Below, piece by piece: positions 33,749 to 42,694 of a stretch of DNA of 64,000 nucleotides (position 1 is its first letter; the number at the start of each line of letters is the position of its first letter). Both the position numbers and the translations under genes were made by a program. A model generated the notes under the pieces. The model ran no database searches and was not told where the DNA came from. It worked only from the letters and a program-made list of their open reading frames with translations. Source of the DNA: Aliidiomarina sp047920995 (GTDB lineage: Bacteria; Pseudomonadota; Gammaproteobacteria; Enterobacterales; Alteromonadaceae); assembly GCF_047920995.1 (NCBI RefSeq), contig NZ_JBLRWZ010000005.1:20546-84545 (forward strand), written 5' to 3'.

Positions 33749-34051
33749 TTGGAAACCACAAAAACTTTGGAAGAGTTCCAAGAACTCAACCTTGCGTATT
33801 TACTACTCATACAGAAAATGCTTACTGAAGATCGAGATGCGGCAATGTTTCGGTTGAAACTAGGCTCTGAAATGGCTGATTTATTGTCATCGATGTCTGT
33901 TCGTGAAATCACTTGGTTGGCTACTCAAGGTCAATTTGTGCTTCGCCCGTGTGCAGATAATGCTGAACAGCTGCAACATGTTTTGCGTAGTAAGCGTGAA
34001 ACAGGGCTTACGCAAACTCACTTAGCAATGTTAATGGCATCTACGCGCTAG
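33749..34051 (+). CDS. flhD: Flagellar master regulator subunit FlhD (TTG start)
   Basis: 100 residues. METTKTLEEFQELNLAYLLL and IQKMLTEDRDAAMFRLKLGS align with E. coli FlhD (DINLSYLLLAQRL..ASAMFRLG), followed by MADLLSSMSVREITWLATQG and a C-terminal TQTHLAMLMAST like QIHTGIMLST. It is slightly shorter than enteric FlhD (116) at the C-terminus. It forms FlhD4C2 with FlhC to activate class II flagellar genes. The only workable start is TTG, with GGGAG 9 bases upstream, implying weak translation. A small hairpin adjoins the ribosome site. Confidence 0.93.
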   Translation: METTKTLEEFQELNLAYLLLIQKMLTEDRDAAMFRLKLGSEMADLLSSMSVREITWLATQGQFVLRPCADNAEQLQHVLRSKRETGLTQTHLAMLMASTR

Positions 34052-34124
34052 CCAGTTTAAGTATGCGCATTAAGCATGCCTAGCCGCTATTTTTGCAGGT
34101 AAGCTTGCGTAGGGTAAAAAAGCC

Positions 34125-34664
34125 GTGTCAGAAAAAAAACTATTAGATGAAATGAACCAAGTACAGCTGGCCATCGAGCTAATTGAGCTCGGGGCGCGCT
34201 TGCAGGTTTTAGAATCTGAAGTGGAATTGAACCGTGGTAGGTTGGTTCGGCTGTATAAAGAAGTAAAAGGCGAATCGCCCCCGAAAGGTTTACTCCCTTT
34301 CTCAACCGATTGGTTTATGACATGGTTACCCAATATCCACTCGTCCCTATTCTACTCAATTTATATGAATTTAGCTGAGCACCCCGAGCTGGATCGCATG
34401 GCTGCGTTTACCAAAGCATATCGCCTATATAACGAGCATGTTGAATCTACCGGTGGCGAGCAAGTGTTAGGTTTAACCCGTGCTTGGACATTACTAAGGT
34501 TTTTTGAAAGCAATATGTTTCAACTTTCTACGTGTAACCAATGCCAATTGCAGTTTGTTAATCATGCCCACACCCCAGATACAGATTATGTGTGTGGTAT
34601 CTGCCAACCTCCTTCTCGTGCAGGAAAACCCGGTAAAGCCAAGCTAAAAAACCCGCGCAAGTAG
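34125..34664 (+). CDS. flhC: Flagellar master regulator subunit FlhC (GTG start)
   Basis: 179 residues, GTG start with AGGG about 10 bases upstream. The FlhC features are present: QLAIELIELGARLQVLESEV, LSRGRL-like ELNRGRLVRLYKEVKGESPP, LPFSTDWFMTWLPNIHSSLF, and the zinc site CxxC..CxxC in STCNQCQLQFVNH and DYVCGICQPP near the C-terminus. Length is close to enteric FlhC (192). It follows flhD by 73 bp. It is the DNA-binding half of FlhD4C2. Confidence 0.95.
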   Translation: MSEKKLLDEMNQVQLAIELIELGARLQVLESEVELNRGRLVRLYKEVKGESPPKGLLPFSTDWFMTWLPNIHSSLFYSIYMNLAEHPELDRMAAFTKAYRLYNEHVESTGGEQVLGLTRAWTLLRFFESNMFQLSTCNQCQLQFVNHAHTPDTDYVCGICQPPSRAGKPGKAKLKNPRK

Positions 34665-34697
34665 GCAAAGTACCCTCGAATAATGGTGAATAAGCAC

Positions 34698-34724
34698 TTA
34701 AGTTTTCTGGCGCGCCGCCGATAA
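34698..34724 (+). promoter_or_regulatory. Sigma-28 promoter of motAB
   Basis: TTAAGTTT-N11-GCCGATAA, 15 of 16 consensus positions with the exact spacer, 98 bases before the motA start. As in E. coli, motA begins a class III unit directly after flhDC. Confidence 0.9.
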
Positions 34725-34822
34725 ACTGAGAACAATCATAATTGCTGCTGGAATTAGGTGAGTATTAGCATTGTAGTAATGCCTGTTAACAGCAAAAGAA
34801 GTAGATAATTGAGGGGTAGCCT

Positions 34823-35689
34823 GTGCTCATCGCGTTGGGGTTTTTAGTTGTTATTTTTTCCGTATTCGGCGGTTTTGCTCTCGCCGGCGGTCAACTTGGG
34901 CCGATTTGGCAGCCACTAGAAATTTTAATGATTGGTGGTGCCGGTGTTGGTGCATTTATTGCGGCGAATAACGGTAAAGCCATTAAAGCTACGTTTAACA
35001 TAACCAAGAAATTAAAAGCCACCACCAAGTACAACAAAGCGGTGTACATGGATTTAATGGCGCTGCTTTACAAGCTACTTAATAAAATGCGCCGTGATGG
35101 TATGTTAGCCGTTGAGCGTGATATTGAAGAACCACAAGAAAGTGCGTTGTTTCAAGAGCATCCTGCCGTATTAAGTGATGATATGTTGCGTAACTTCATT
35201 ACCGATTATTTGCGTTTAATGATTAGCGGCAACATGAACCCTCATGAGCTCGATGAGCTTATGCTGCACGAAATTGAATCCTTTGAAATAGAAGCCCATG
35301 TGCCCGCAGATGCGATCGCTAAAGTAGGTGATGCGATGCCAGCATTTGGTATCGTTGCCGCCGTATTAGGTGTAGTAAAAGCACTAACTTATGCAGATGC
35401 CTCGGCAGATGTGATGGGTGAAATGATTGCTCATGCGTTAATCGGAACCTTTCTTGGTATCTTATTGGGTTATGGTTTTATTAGCCCACTGGCAACACGA
35501 ATTGAGCGGCAAATTGCCGAGGGCTTAAAATCACTTCAGTGTGTGCGGGTTACTTTGCTTGCGAGCATGAACGGTTATGCGCCGCAGCTTGCAGTTGAGT
35601 TCGGCCGTAAAGCTCTGGATTTAGTTGAACGCCCATCATTTATTGAGCTAGAAGAATATGTTCGCGGTACTAAGCCAACGGAGTCGTAG
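34823..35689 (+). CDS. motA: Flagellar stator protein MotA
   Basis: 288 residues with four membrane helices. The start is GTG with GAGGGG upstream. The cytoplasmic loop holds the charged torque residues (YKLLNKMRRDGMLAVERDIE). The C-terminal membrane pair includes DAMPAFGIVAAVLGVVKALT and MIAHALIGTFLGILLGYGFI, where the conserved Pro and Ala line the ion path. The length and sequence resemble the enteric H+ type (295) more than PomA (about 255), but ion specificity is not certain from sequence. Confidence 0.95.
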   Translation: MLIALGFLVVIFSVFGGFALAGGQLGPIWQPLEILMIGGAGVGAFIAANNGKAIKATFNITKKLKATTKYNKAVYMDLMALLYKLLNKMRRDGMLAVERDIEEPQESALFQEHPAVLSDDMLRNFITDYLRLMISGNMNPHELDELMLHEIESFEIEAHVPADAIAKVGDAMPAFGIVAAVLGVVKALTYADASADVMGEMIAHALIGTFLGILLGYGFISPLATRIERQIAEGLKSLQCVRVTLLASMNGYAPQLAVEFGRKALDLVERPSFIELEEYVRGTKPTES

Positions 35690-35691
35690 GT

Positions 35692-36630
35692 ATGGCTGAA
35701 GATCATCGTCCGATAATAATTCGCCGAAAAAAAGTAGTTCATGCCCATCATGGTGGGGCATGGAAAATTGCGCTGGCCGATTTTATGACAGCGTTGATGG
35801 CGTTATTTTTGGTAATGTGGATTCTTTCCATGGCTGATGATGAGCAGCGAGCAGCAGTAGCTGAGTATTTCCAAACCCCTTTATCTGTGGCGATTATGGG
35901 TGGGCCTAGAGATGGTTCGCCAAGCCGAGTTATTCCCGGCGGTGGCCCAGATCGTGCCCACCAAGACGGCGAGCAAATGCGCATCGATTATCGCATGCAA
36001 ACGCGGCCGGCCGATGTGCGTAGGCATTTCCAAAATATCCAACGGCAAATTGAACGCGCTATTCAAGCAGATCCAGCTTTGCGGCAGTTACAAGCACAAA
36101 TGCGCTTAGATTTAACCCGCGAAGGCTTGCGCATTCAAATGATGGATACCGATCAACGGCCAATGTTTGAGATTGGCTCTCCTACTGTAGCCCCTTATAT
36201 GGGCCGTTTGCTAAGAACTATTGCGCCGATTCTGAACTCTGTAGATAACGAGCTCACCATCAGTGGGCATACCGATAGTATTCCTTATTCTGGTGGCTAC
36301 GTGGGTTACAGTAACTGGGAGCTTTCATCGGATCGTGCGAATGCTTCGCGGCGGGAGCTAGTTGCTGGTGGACTAGACCCAGATAAACTCATTTCTATTT
36401 CCGGTATGGCCGATCGTATCCCACTTGAGGGTGCCGATCCTCGAGATCCTATGAACCGCCGTATCACTCTGGTATTGCATACCGAGCAATCTGCTGATTT
36501 TATTCGCCGACAGGGCTTATTACCGGGCGATGCAGAGGAGTTTGAGCGGCTACTGCAAGAAGAGCTAAACGAAGAATTAGGCGAGGGTGGTTTGCAAATA
36601 GACCAAGAGCCAACCTCACTATTTTTATAA
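35692..36630 (+). CDS. motB: Flagellar stator protein MotB
   Basis: 312 residues. The N-terminal HHGGAWKIALADFMTALMAL contains the essential membrane Asp (LADFMTAL), and one membrane helix runs to about residue 46. The OmpA-like peptidoglycan-binding domain is about 150-260 (LTISGHTDSIPYSGG, NWELSSDRANASRRELVAGG, DPMNRRITLVL). It anchors the stator to the wall. It starts 2 bp after the motA stop, and a terminator follows. An extra acidic C-terminal tail follows the OmpA domain. Confidence 0.96.
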   Translation: MAEDHRPIIIRRKKVVHAHHGGAWKIALADFMTALMALFLVMWILSMADDEQRAAVAEYFQTPLSVAIMGGPRDGSPSRVIPGGGPDRAHQDGEQMRIDYRMQTRPADVRRHFQNIQRQIERAIQADPALRQLQAQMRLDLTREGLRIQMMDTDQRPMFEIGSPTVAPYMGRLLRTIAPILNSVDNELTISGHTDSIPYSGGYVGYSNWELSSDRANASRRELVAGGLDPDKLISISGMADRIPLEGADPRDPMNRRITLVLHTEQSADFIRRQGLLPGDAEEFERLLQEELNEELGEGGLQIDQEPTSLFL

Positions 36631-36660
36631 TCTTTCCTTAATTATTTATTAATCCTTGAG

Positions 36661-36688
36661 AAAAGCGCCTCTAAACAGGCGCTTTTTT
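36661..36688 (+). terminator. Rho-independent terminator after motB
   Basis: AAAAGCGCC, 8-base loop, GGCGCTTTTTT: 9-bp stem with a T run on the plus strand, 30 bp after the motB stop. It isolates motAB from flhBA. Confidence 0.9.
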
Positions 36689-36761
36689 GCCATTCAACGA
36701 TGCTTGCTTTGCGGCAAAATAAGCGCTAATTCCTGAAAATTGCCGAAACTCTGAGTGAATC

Positions 36762-37955
36762 ATGGCTGAGCAAAGCACAAGCGACGAAGCTGATAAAACA
36801 GAACCCGCCACGCCCAGGCGCTTACAGAAAGCGCGTGAGGAAGGGCAGGTTGCGCGATCACGCGAGCTCACCACCTTTGTTTTGTTGTTTGGTGGCATTA
36901 TCGGCTTATGGGGAATGAGCTCAGCGTTGTTCGAGCAAGTGGGCTCGGTGATGGAGCAATCGTTTTTGTTTGAGCGCCAACATGCGTTTGATGTTGCTCC
37001 AATGCTTTCCAAAGTGGCGAACTTAGCGCTAAAGAGCTTGTTTGCGCTAATGCCACTGTTCATGTTGATGGTAGTGCTCGCATTGGTGGCGCCTGCTTTA
37101 TTAGGTGGCTGGGTGATTTCAGGAAAAGGCATGAAGCCGCAGCTTTCCAAGCTAAACCCAGTGAAAGGCCTGAAGCGTATTTTTTCTAGCCAAGCTTTGG
37201 CGGAATTGGGCAAGGCGGTTGCTAAAACACTGTTGGTGGGCGGGGTGTTAATTACATTTTTGTATTCGCGCCACAGTGAATATATGGCACTGATGGGCCA
37301 GCCGGTGCAAAAAGCATTGACCAACGCATTAAAACTGGCTGCCGAAGCAGGCCTTTTAATGGTGCTTACGCTAATTGTAGTGGTGTTAATTGATGTGCCT
37401 TACCAATTATATGCGCATGCAAAAAAGCTAAAAATGACCAAAGAAGAAGTGAAGCGTGAGCACAAAGAAACGGACGGCGACCCGCACGTAAAAGCGCGTA
37501 TCCGTTCTCAGCAGCAAGCCATATCGCGAGGCCGCATGATGAGCAAGGTGCCTGAGGCCGATGTGATTATCACTAACCCTACGCATTTCGCGGTAGCATT
37601 AAAATATGATGAAGTTAAAATGGGCGCCCCGCGCGTGGTAGCGAAAGGTTCAGATGCCGTTGCTGCGAAAATACGTGAACTTGGCGAGGAACATCGAATT
37701 CCGCGGTTAGAAGCGCCAATGCTCGCACGGGCCCTATATTACAACGTAGATATCGATCGTGAAGTACCTACCGCATTGTACACCGCTGTGGCTGAAGTAT
37801 TAGCTTGGGCATTCCGTTTAAAACAGGTTCGCAAAGAGGGTGGCGATACGCCGCCGAAACCGATGCATTTAACAGTACCAAAACAAATGGCAGAGCGAAA
37901 AATACATCCGCGCTATCAGCAAGATGATGATGCGCCCGAGGGGAACAAAGAATGA
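36762..37955 (+). CDS. flhB: Flagellar export switch protein FlhB
   Basis: 397 residues. The N-terminal KTEPATPRRLQKAREEGQVA motif, four membrane helices, and the C-domain with the autocleavage site NPTH at 272-275 in VIITNPTHFAVALKY are all present. The segment PRVVAKGSDAVAAKIRELGE is also conserved. FlhB selects rod/hook versus filament substrates and responds to FliK. It overlaps flhA by 4 bp (ATGA). The gap before it has a possible FlhDC half site (GCGGCAAAATAAGCG at about 36711). Confidence 0.97.
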   Translation: MAEQSTSDEADKTEPATPRRLQKAREEGQVARSRELTTFVLLFGGIIGLWGMSSALFEQVGSVMEQSFLFERQHAFDVAPMLSKVANLALKSLFALMPLFMLMVVLALVAPALLGGWVISGKGMKPQLSKLNPVKGLKRIFSSQALAELGKAVAKTLLVGGVLITFLYSRHSEYMALMGQPVQKALTNALKLAAEAGLLMVLTLIVVVLIDVPYQLYAHAKKLKMTKEEVKREHKETDGDPHVKARIRSQQQAISRGRMMSKVPEADVIITNPTHFAVALKYDEVKMGAPRVVAKGSDAVAAKIRELGEEHRIPRLEAPMLARALYYNVDIDREVPTALYTAVAEVLAWAFRLKQVRKEGGDTPPKPMHLTVPKQMAERKIHPRYQQDDDAPEGNKE

Positions 37956-40036
37956 AGGGGCTGATGCCTGCACTTAATCAGTTCGGTAAGTTATCTTCCG
38001 GCAGCTTACCCGTATTGGTAGGCCCAATTCTGATCTTGATGATTTTGGCGATGATGGTATTGCCATTACCGCCGTTCGTTCTCGATTTACTGTTTACCTT
38101 TAATATCGCGCTAGCCTTGATGGTGCTTTTGGTAAGTATGTTTGCCGAAAAACCTCTCGATTTTGCGGCCTTCCCTGCGGTACTGCTGTTTACCACGCTG
38201 TTACGCTTATCCTTAAACGTTGCCTCTACGCGCGTGGTGTTAATGGATGGCCACACCGGCGGTGATGCAGCCGGTAAAGTAATTGAATCCTTTGGCCAAT
38301 TCTTGGTTGGCGGTAACTTTGCCGTAGGTTTAGTGGTGTTTTTAATCTTGGTAATTATTAACTTTATGGTAATTACCAAAGGTGCCGGCCGTATTGCGGA
38401 AGTTGGCGCACGTTTTATGCTTGATGCGATGCCCGGTAAGCAAATGGCTATCGATGCAGATTTAAATGCGGGTTTGGTGGGCGAAGAAGAAGCGCGTAAA
38501 CGCCGACAAGAAGTAGCTCAAGAAGCCGATTTCTATGGCTCGATGGATGGTGCTAGTAAATTTGTGCGCGGCGATGCGGTAGCCGGTTTGATTATCATGG
38601 TGGTGAACATCATTGGTGGTTTAATGATTGGTACCATGCAGCATAATTTAAGCTTCGGTGATGCCGCGCAAACCTACATTTTGCTTGCTATTGGTGATGG
38701 CTTGGTAGCGCAAATTCCAGCATTGGTAATTTCTACCGCAGCTGGTGTAACCGTATCACGGGTAAACACCGATCAGGATGTTGGTCAGCAAATGGTGAGC
38801 CAACTGTTCGTAAATCCGAAGGTAATGATATTGGCAGCGATTGTAATCGGTATGCTCGGGTTGGTGCCAGGTATGCCTAACTTCGTGTTCTTATTATTTA
38901 CTACCGCGCTAGCCTTTATTGCGTGGCGGATTATGCAAGGCCAGAAAAAGCGAGCTGCGGAGGAACCGGTTACCGATGCGCCTGTGGCACAATTCGAATC
39001 GCCCGAAGCCACTTGGAAGGATGTACAGTTAGTGGATACCCTTGGCATGGAAGTAGGCCACCGTTTGATTTCATTAGTAGATGAGCGTCAACAAGGTGAA
39101 CTGCTGGGGCGTATTAAAAGTGTGCGGAAAAAGTTTGCTCAAGATGTTGGTTTTTTACCGCCGGTAGTACACATTCGCGATAACCTAGAGCTAGCGCCGA
39201 ATCGCTATGTGATCACCTTAAAAGGTGGTGAAGTAGGTGCTGCGGAAATTCATCCGGATAAGTGGTTAGCGATTAACCCGGGGCAAATTACCGGCACGGT
39301 AGAAGGCATTACAACTACAGATCCAGCCTTTGGTTTAGAAGCAGTTTGGATTGATGCTAGCGAGCGTGAACATGCGCAAATTTATGGCTATACGGTGGTA
39401 GATGCAAGCACGGTGGTGGCAACGCACTTGAATCATTTATTACAGCGATTCTCAGGAGAGCTGCTCGGCCGCGGTGAAGTTCAGCAACTCGTAGATAAGC
39501 TAGCGGAAGAGAACCAAGGTTTAGTGGAAGATGTGGTGCCCAAATGTGTATCACTTACTGTGCTGCAGCGTATTTTGCAGAATTTGCTTGATGAAGAAGT
39601 GCCCATTCGCGATATGCGCACTATTTTTGACACCCTCGCCGAGTTTGAAGGGCAGCAACCGGAAGCGCATGAGCTTACTGCACAAGTGCGTTTGGCATTG
39701 GGCAGAGCCATAACTCAGAAGTGGTTTGGCGGCGCCCGAGAGCTGCGAGTGATGGGCCTCGATGTACGTTTAGAACAAGTACTAATGCAGGCTATGAATA
39801 GTGGTGGTGCGCTGGAACCAGGCTTAGCCGCTACCTTACAAGAGCAGGCACGCACAGCATTAGAACGGCAAGAAGCGATGGGCGAAGCACCGGTATTGGT
39901 AGTACAGCATGGTTTACGACCGTTACTTGCGCACTTTTTGCGCCGCCAGTTGCGCTATCTTGTGGTAATGTCGCAAGCCGAAGTGCCAGATGATCGAACA
40001 TTAAAAATAACCGCATTACTTGGAGAGAATAAATGA
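37952..40036 (+). CDS. flhA: Flagellar export gate protein FlhA
   Basis: 694 residues, the family length. The N-terminal half has about eight membrane helices with the FHIPEP-type motif KGAGRIAEVGARFMLDAMPG and KQMAIDADLNAGLVGEEEAR. The cytoplasmic C-half (about 350-694) forms the nonameric ring that docks chaperones. It lies between flhB (4-bp overlap) and flhF (4-bp overlap), so flhB-A-F are likely translated in a coupled series. Confidence 0.98.
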   Translation: MKGLMPALNQFGKLSSGSLPVLVGPILILMILAMMVLPLPPFVLDLLFTFNIALALMVLLVSMFAEKPLDFAAFPAVLLFTTLLRLSLNVASTRVVLMDGHTGGDAAGKVIESFGQFLVGGNFAVGLVVFLILVIINFMVITKGAGRIAEVGARFMLDAMPGKQMAIDADLNAGLVGEEEARKRRQEVAQEADFYGSMDGASKFVRGDAVAGLIIMVVNIIGGLMIGTMQHNLSFGDAAQTYILLAIGDGLVAQIPALVISTAAGVTVSRVNTDQDVGQQMVSQLFVNPKVMILAAIVIGMLGLVPGMPNFVFLLFTTALAFIAWRIMQGQKKRAAEEPVTDAPVAQFESPEATWKDVQLVDTLGMEVGHRLISLVDERQQGELLGRIKSVRKKFAQDVGFLPPVVHIRDNLELAPNRYVITLKGGEVGAAEIHPDKWLAINPGQITGTVEGITTTDPAFGLEAVWIDASEREHAQIYGYTVVDASTVVATHLNHLLQRFSGELLGRGEVQQLVDKLAEENQGLVEDVVPKCVSLTVLQRILQNLLDEEVPIRDMRTIFDTLAEFEGQQPEAHELTAQVRLALGRAITQKWFGGARELRVMGLDVRLEQVLMQAMNSGGALEPGLAATLQEQARTALERQEAMGEAPVLVVQHGLRPLLAHFLRRQLRYLVVMSQAEVPDDRTLKITALLGENK

Positions 40037-42219
40037 GTGTACGGCGCTTTTTAGGTGCCAATAATCGTGATGCGATGCGCCAAGTTCGCGAGAGCTTAGG
40101 CGCTGATGCCATGATTTTGTCTTCTCGCCAGCTTCCCGAAGGCTATGAAATTCTGGCGATGGCTGAAGAAGCGCTTGAAGAAAAAGTAGCGCAAGCGGAT
40201 AACACCCAGCTAAATGATTTTTCGGCGTTAGCGCAACGTTTGTTGGGTGAAGTACAAGAAATGCGCAGCATGCTGAACCAGCAGCAAGCAGCGCAAGTGC
40301 CGCAAGAGAAACCACAACATGCGGTGCGCGAGCTGGTGAATATTTTGCAAGCAGCAGGCTTTAGCGGTGAGCTTATTCGCGAAATCGTGGCGCAGTTTTC
40401 TGCGTTACCCAGCGCAGAAGCAAACAAGGTTGTGGATATCTCGCAGTGGTTAGCGGAACAATTACAACAGCGTTTGTTGCTACCCGCTATGCCAGCGGAA
40501 CTGTTCGCTGATGGTGTAGTGGCGTTAGTTGGCCCAACGGGCGTAGGTAAAACAACCACTACCGCCAAGTTAGCGGCACATTATGTAATGCAGTTTGGTG
40601 CTGAAGCGTTATTGCTGGTAACCACCGATGGTTATCGGGTAGGCGCGCGCGAGCAATTAAAAATATATGCCGGCCTTCTGAATGTAGATATGTACGCTCT
40701 GGAAGATGGCGAAGGGCTCGCGCAACTAGAGCAACGGATGCAGGGTAAGAAGTTGGTGCTGATAGATACGGTGGGCATGAGCCAACGAGATCAGCGGCTT
40801 ACCCAGCGCATTTCTGAGCTACAAACCCGAGCTGCAAATACGGCGAAAACTCGCTTGGTATTGTTATTAAATAGTGCAAGCCAGCGAGAAACCCTCGCTG
40901 AGGTGGTGCAGTTATTTCAACAATACGCCGAGCAGGCCAATAACCATATTCATGATTGTATTCTTACTAAAGTAGATGAATCGGTGCGCTTAGGCGGCGC
41001 GCTCGATGTATTGGTTCGCGAGGGTTTAACCCTTCATTTCATATCCAACGGCCAACGAGTACCCGAAGATCTCGAATTGCCCGATGCGGCGGTTTTGATA
41101 GAGAAGGCACTGGATGGTGTGGCGGCCGAGTATGCCGAGTTTAGCCAATGGTTGGCTTCGGTAACGGTTGATGAAGCACCTTCGCAGCGCGCAAATACCG
41201 GTAAATTGCAGGCGCAAGGCAAAACGCTGGCAAGTTTGTACGCGCAATTACAACAACAGGTTGCTGCTTTCTCGCAGCTGCATGAGCTACGTGAAATTGC
41301 CGAGCTGCCGAATATTGAGCAGGCGGAAGCGCTTGTTGAGTGGCAGCAGCATGGCACATCGGTGTTGGCTAAGGCAGCAGCTAGAACAGCGCATTGGCCG
41401 CGCAGCAAACCAGTTGCTGGCTGTAGTTGGTACTTACCAGCGGCGTGCTCGGTAGCAGCGGGTGAGATGCTGCCTTGTACTTATTTACCGCAGAATTTTG
41501 CGGATCAGCATAGCTCACTCACGGCCCAGATATGCAATGAACTTGCGGCTGAGCAACATGTGTTTGCGGCATTACCTGAGCGTGAGCTCTTAGCCGAATT
41601 GGCCCATAACAATGTACCTTGGATTGCGGTAATCAACCGTAATCATCGTGTAGTTCGGCCAGATGGAGCGCGGGTAGCGGCACTTGCTTTGCGCGCAACA
41701 ATGCACAACCATACAAAACTACCATTACAGTATCGTGGTGAAGCTGCGCAGCTCATTCTTAGCCAGGAAAAGATAACGCTGCCTGGTGAATCAGCGCATT
41801 ATACGTTGTGGTATGGTGAGTTAAACAGTATTGAGCGCAATAGCAATCTGGCGCGGCGCTTCTGGCTTACGCCGGATTACATGAGCTTAGCCGAAGGTGA
41901 GCAACTGATATTAGAGCAACTTGCTGGTGATGAGTTGGCACGTTTAAGCCGCCAAGCTTATCGATTATTAGAGCAAGCGGGTTATAGCGCATTACCGCAA
42001 AATACCTTAGTGGCTTTGGCGAGTAGCATGGCGGCATTGGCCATTTACCTTGAGCACACCAAAAAAGCGCCGCTATTGAGTGCGCGGCAGCGCTTACTGA
42101 GTATTCCGGGGAAGCGCGGCAAAGCCAATGCGCGGAAAATTTTAAGTGGGATCATGCATTTGTTTGAGGCAAGTGCGGCAATGCAAATTATGTCGGCAGC
42201 AGGAGTTCGAAGTGAGTAG
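40033..42219 (+). CDS. flhF: SRP-type GTPase FlhF with long extra C-terminal region
   Basis: 728 residues, much longer than common FlhF (about 390-500). The N-terminal B domain (RRFLGANNRDAMRQVRESLG, with ADAMILSSR) and the NG domain are normal: G1 GPTGVGKTTT at 167-176, TTDGYRVGAREQL at 197-209, DTVGMSQRDQR at 245-255 and TKVDE at 312-316. The GTPase ends near 365. The remaining 360 residues, rich in Ala, Leu and Gln with a VINRNHRVVRPDG stretch, are not recognised. FlhF sets flagellar position and number in polar flagellates; its presence in an FlhDC regulon is uncommon outside Betaproteobacteria. It overlaps flhA by 4 bp and the next gene by 8 bp. Confidence 0.92.
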   Translation: MSVRRFLGANNRDAMRQVRESLGADAMILSSRQLPEGYEILAMAEEALEEKVAQADNTQLNDFSALAQRLLGEVQEMRSMLNQQQAAQVPQEKPQHAVRELVNILQAAGFSGELIREIVAQFSALPSAEANKVVDISQWLAEQLQQRLLLPAMPAELFADGVVALVGPTGVGKTTTTAKLAAHYVMQFGAEALLLVTTDGYRVGAREQLKIYAGLLNVDMYALEDGEGLAQLEQRMQGKKLVLIDTVGMSQRDQRLTQRISELQTRAANTAKTRLVLLLNSASQRETLAEVVQLFQQYAEQANNHIHDCILTKVDESVRLGGALDVLVREGLTLHFISNGQRVPEDLELPDAAVLIEKALDGVAAEYAEFSQWLASVTVDEAPSQRANTGKLQAQGKTLASLYAQLQQQVAAFSQLHELREIAELPNIEQAEALVEWQQHGTSVLAKAAARTAHWPRSKPVAGCSWYLPAACSVAAGEMLPCTYLPQNFADQHSSLTAQICNELAAEQHVFAALPERELLAELAHNNVPWIAVINRNHRVVRPDGARVAALALRATMHNHTKLPLQYRGEAAQLILSQEKITLPGESAHYTLWYGELNSIERNSNLARRFWLTPDYMSLAEGEQLILEQLAGDELARLSRQAYRLLEQAGYSALPQNTLVALASSMAALAIYLEHTKKAPLLSARQRLLSIPGKRGKANARKILSGIMHLFEASAAMQIMSAAGVRSE

Positions 42220-42682
42220 TGATCAAGCTGCAGGTTTACGAGATTGGGCGAAGCAACAACAGCATACGCCAACGCCGGAGCAAACTTTGGTAGTTGTGGG
42301 CTTGCCTTCGCAATGTGATGGCAGCACAGATGCAGTGCGTGCACAATTGCATCATTTAGCAGAGCGTGGCAAGCAGTGGGTTGGTGATGCTGAGCAATGG
42401 CAGCTTATTGCCGCAGATATTGCCAGTAGTAATTATGCCAATTTGCTAGCAACCTATCCGCGTTGGGCATTGTGGGTGGAGCCAGATAGTAACGGCTTTC
42501 AGCGAGCTTATTACGCGCTGCGAAAGCTGCATGTGAATGATGGCCCGAAGCGCTTGTTGCTATTACACCCACCGGTTGTATCTACGCGAGGATTAATTAA
42601 CAATGTGCGAGAGAGTGCGCGACAATTCTTCAATATTGAGTTGATTAGCGTACGGGTTTCTTCGGTAAGCGATAAGGAGTAG
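42212..42682 (+). CDS. Reduced FlhG-like protein without ATPase motif
   Basis: 156 residues from a GTG at 42212 with AGGAG 7 bases upstream, overlapping flhF by 8 bp. It opens MSSDQAAGLRDWAKQQQ: DQAAGLR (4-10) matches the DQAxxLR helix by which FlhG stimulates FlhF GTPase. The next segment, TLVVVGLPSQCDGS, stands where MinD-family FlhG has KGGVGKT, but no Walker A is present. The rest (YPRWALWVEPDSNGFQRAYY, ALRKLH, RLLLLHPPVV) loosely follows the later part of the MinD fold. Typical FlhG has about 290 residues. It probably keeps FlhF activation without ATP-driven dimerisation. It lies between flhF and fliA, the normal flhG slot. Confidence 0.7.
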   Translation: MSSDQAAGLRDWAKQQQHTPTPEQTLVVVGLPSQCDGSTDAVRAQLHHLAERGKQWVGDAEQWQLIAADIASSNYANLLATYPRWALWVEPDSNGFQRAYYALRKLHVNDGPKRLLLLHPPVVSTRGLINNVRESARQFFNIELISVRVSSVSDKE

Positions 42683-42694
42683 AAGTAGCCAATT

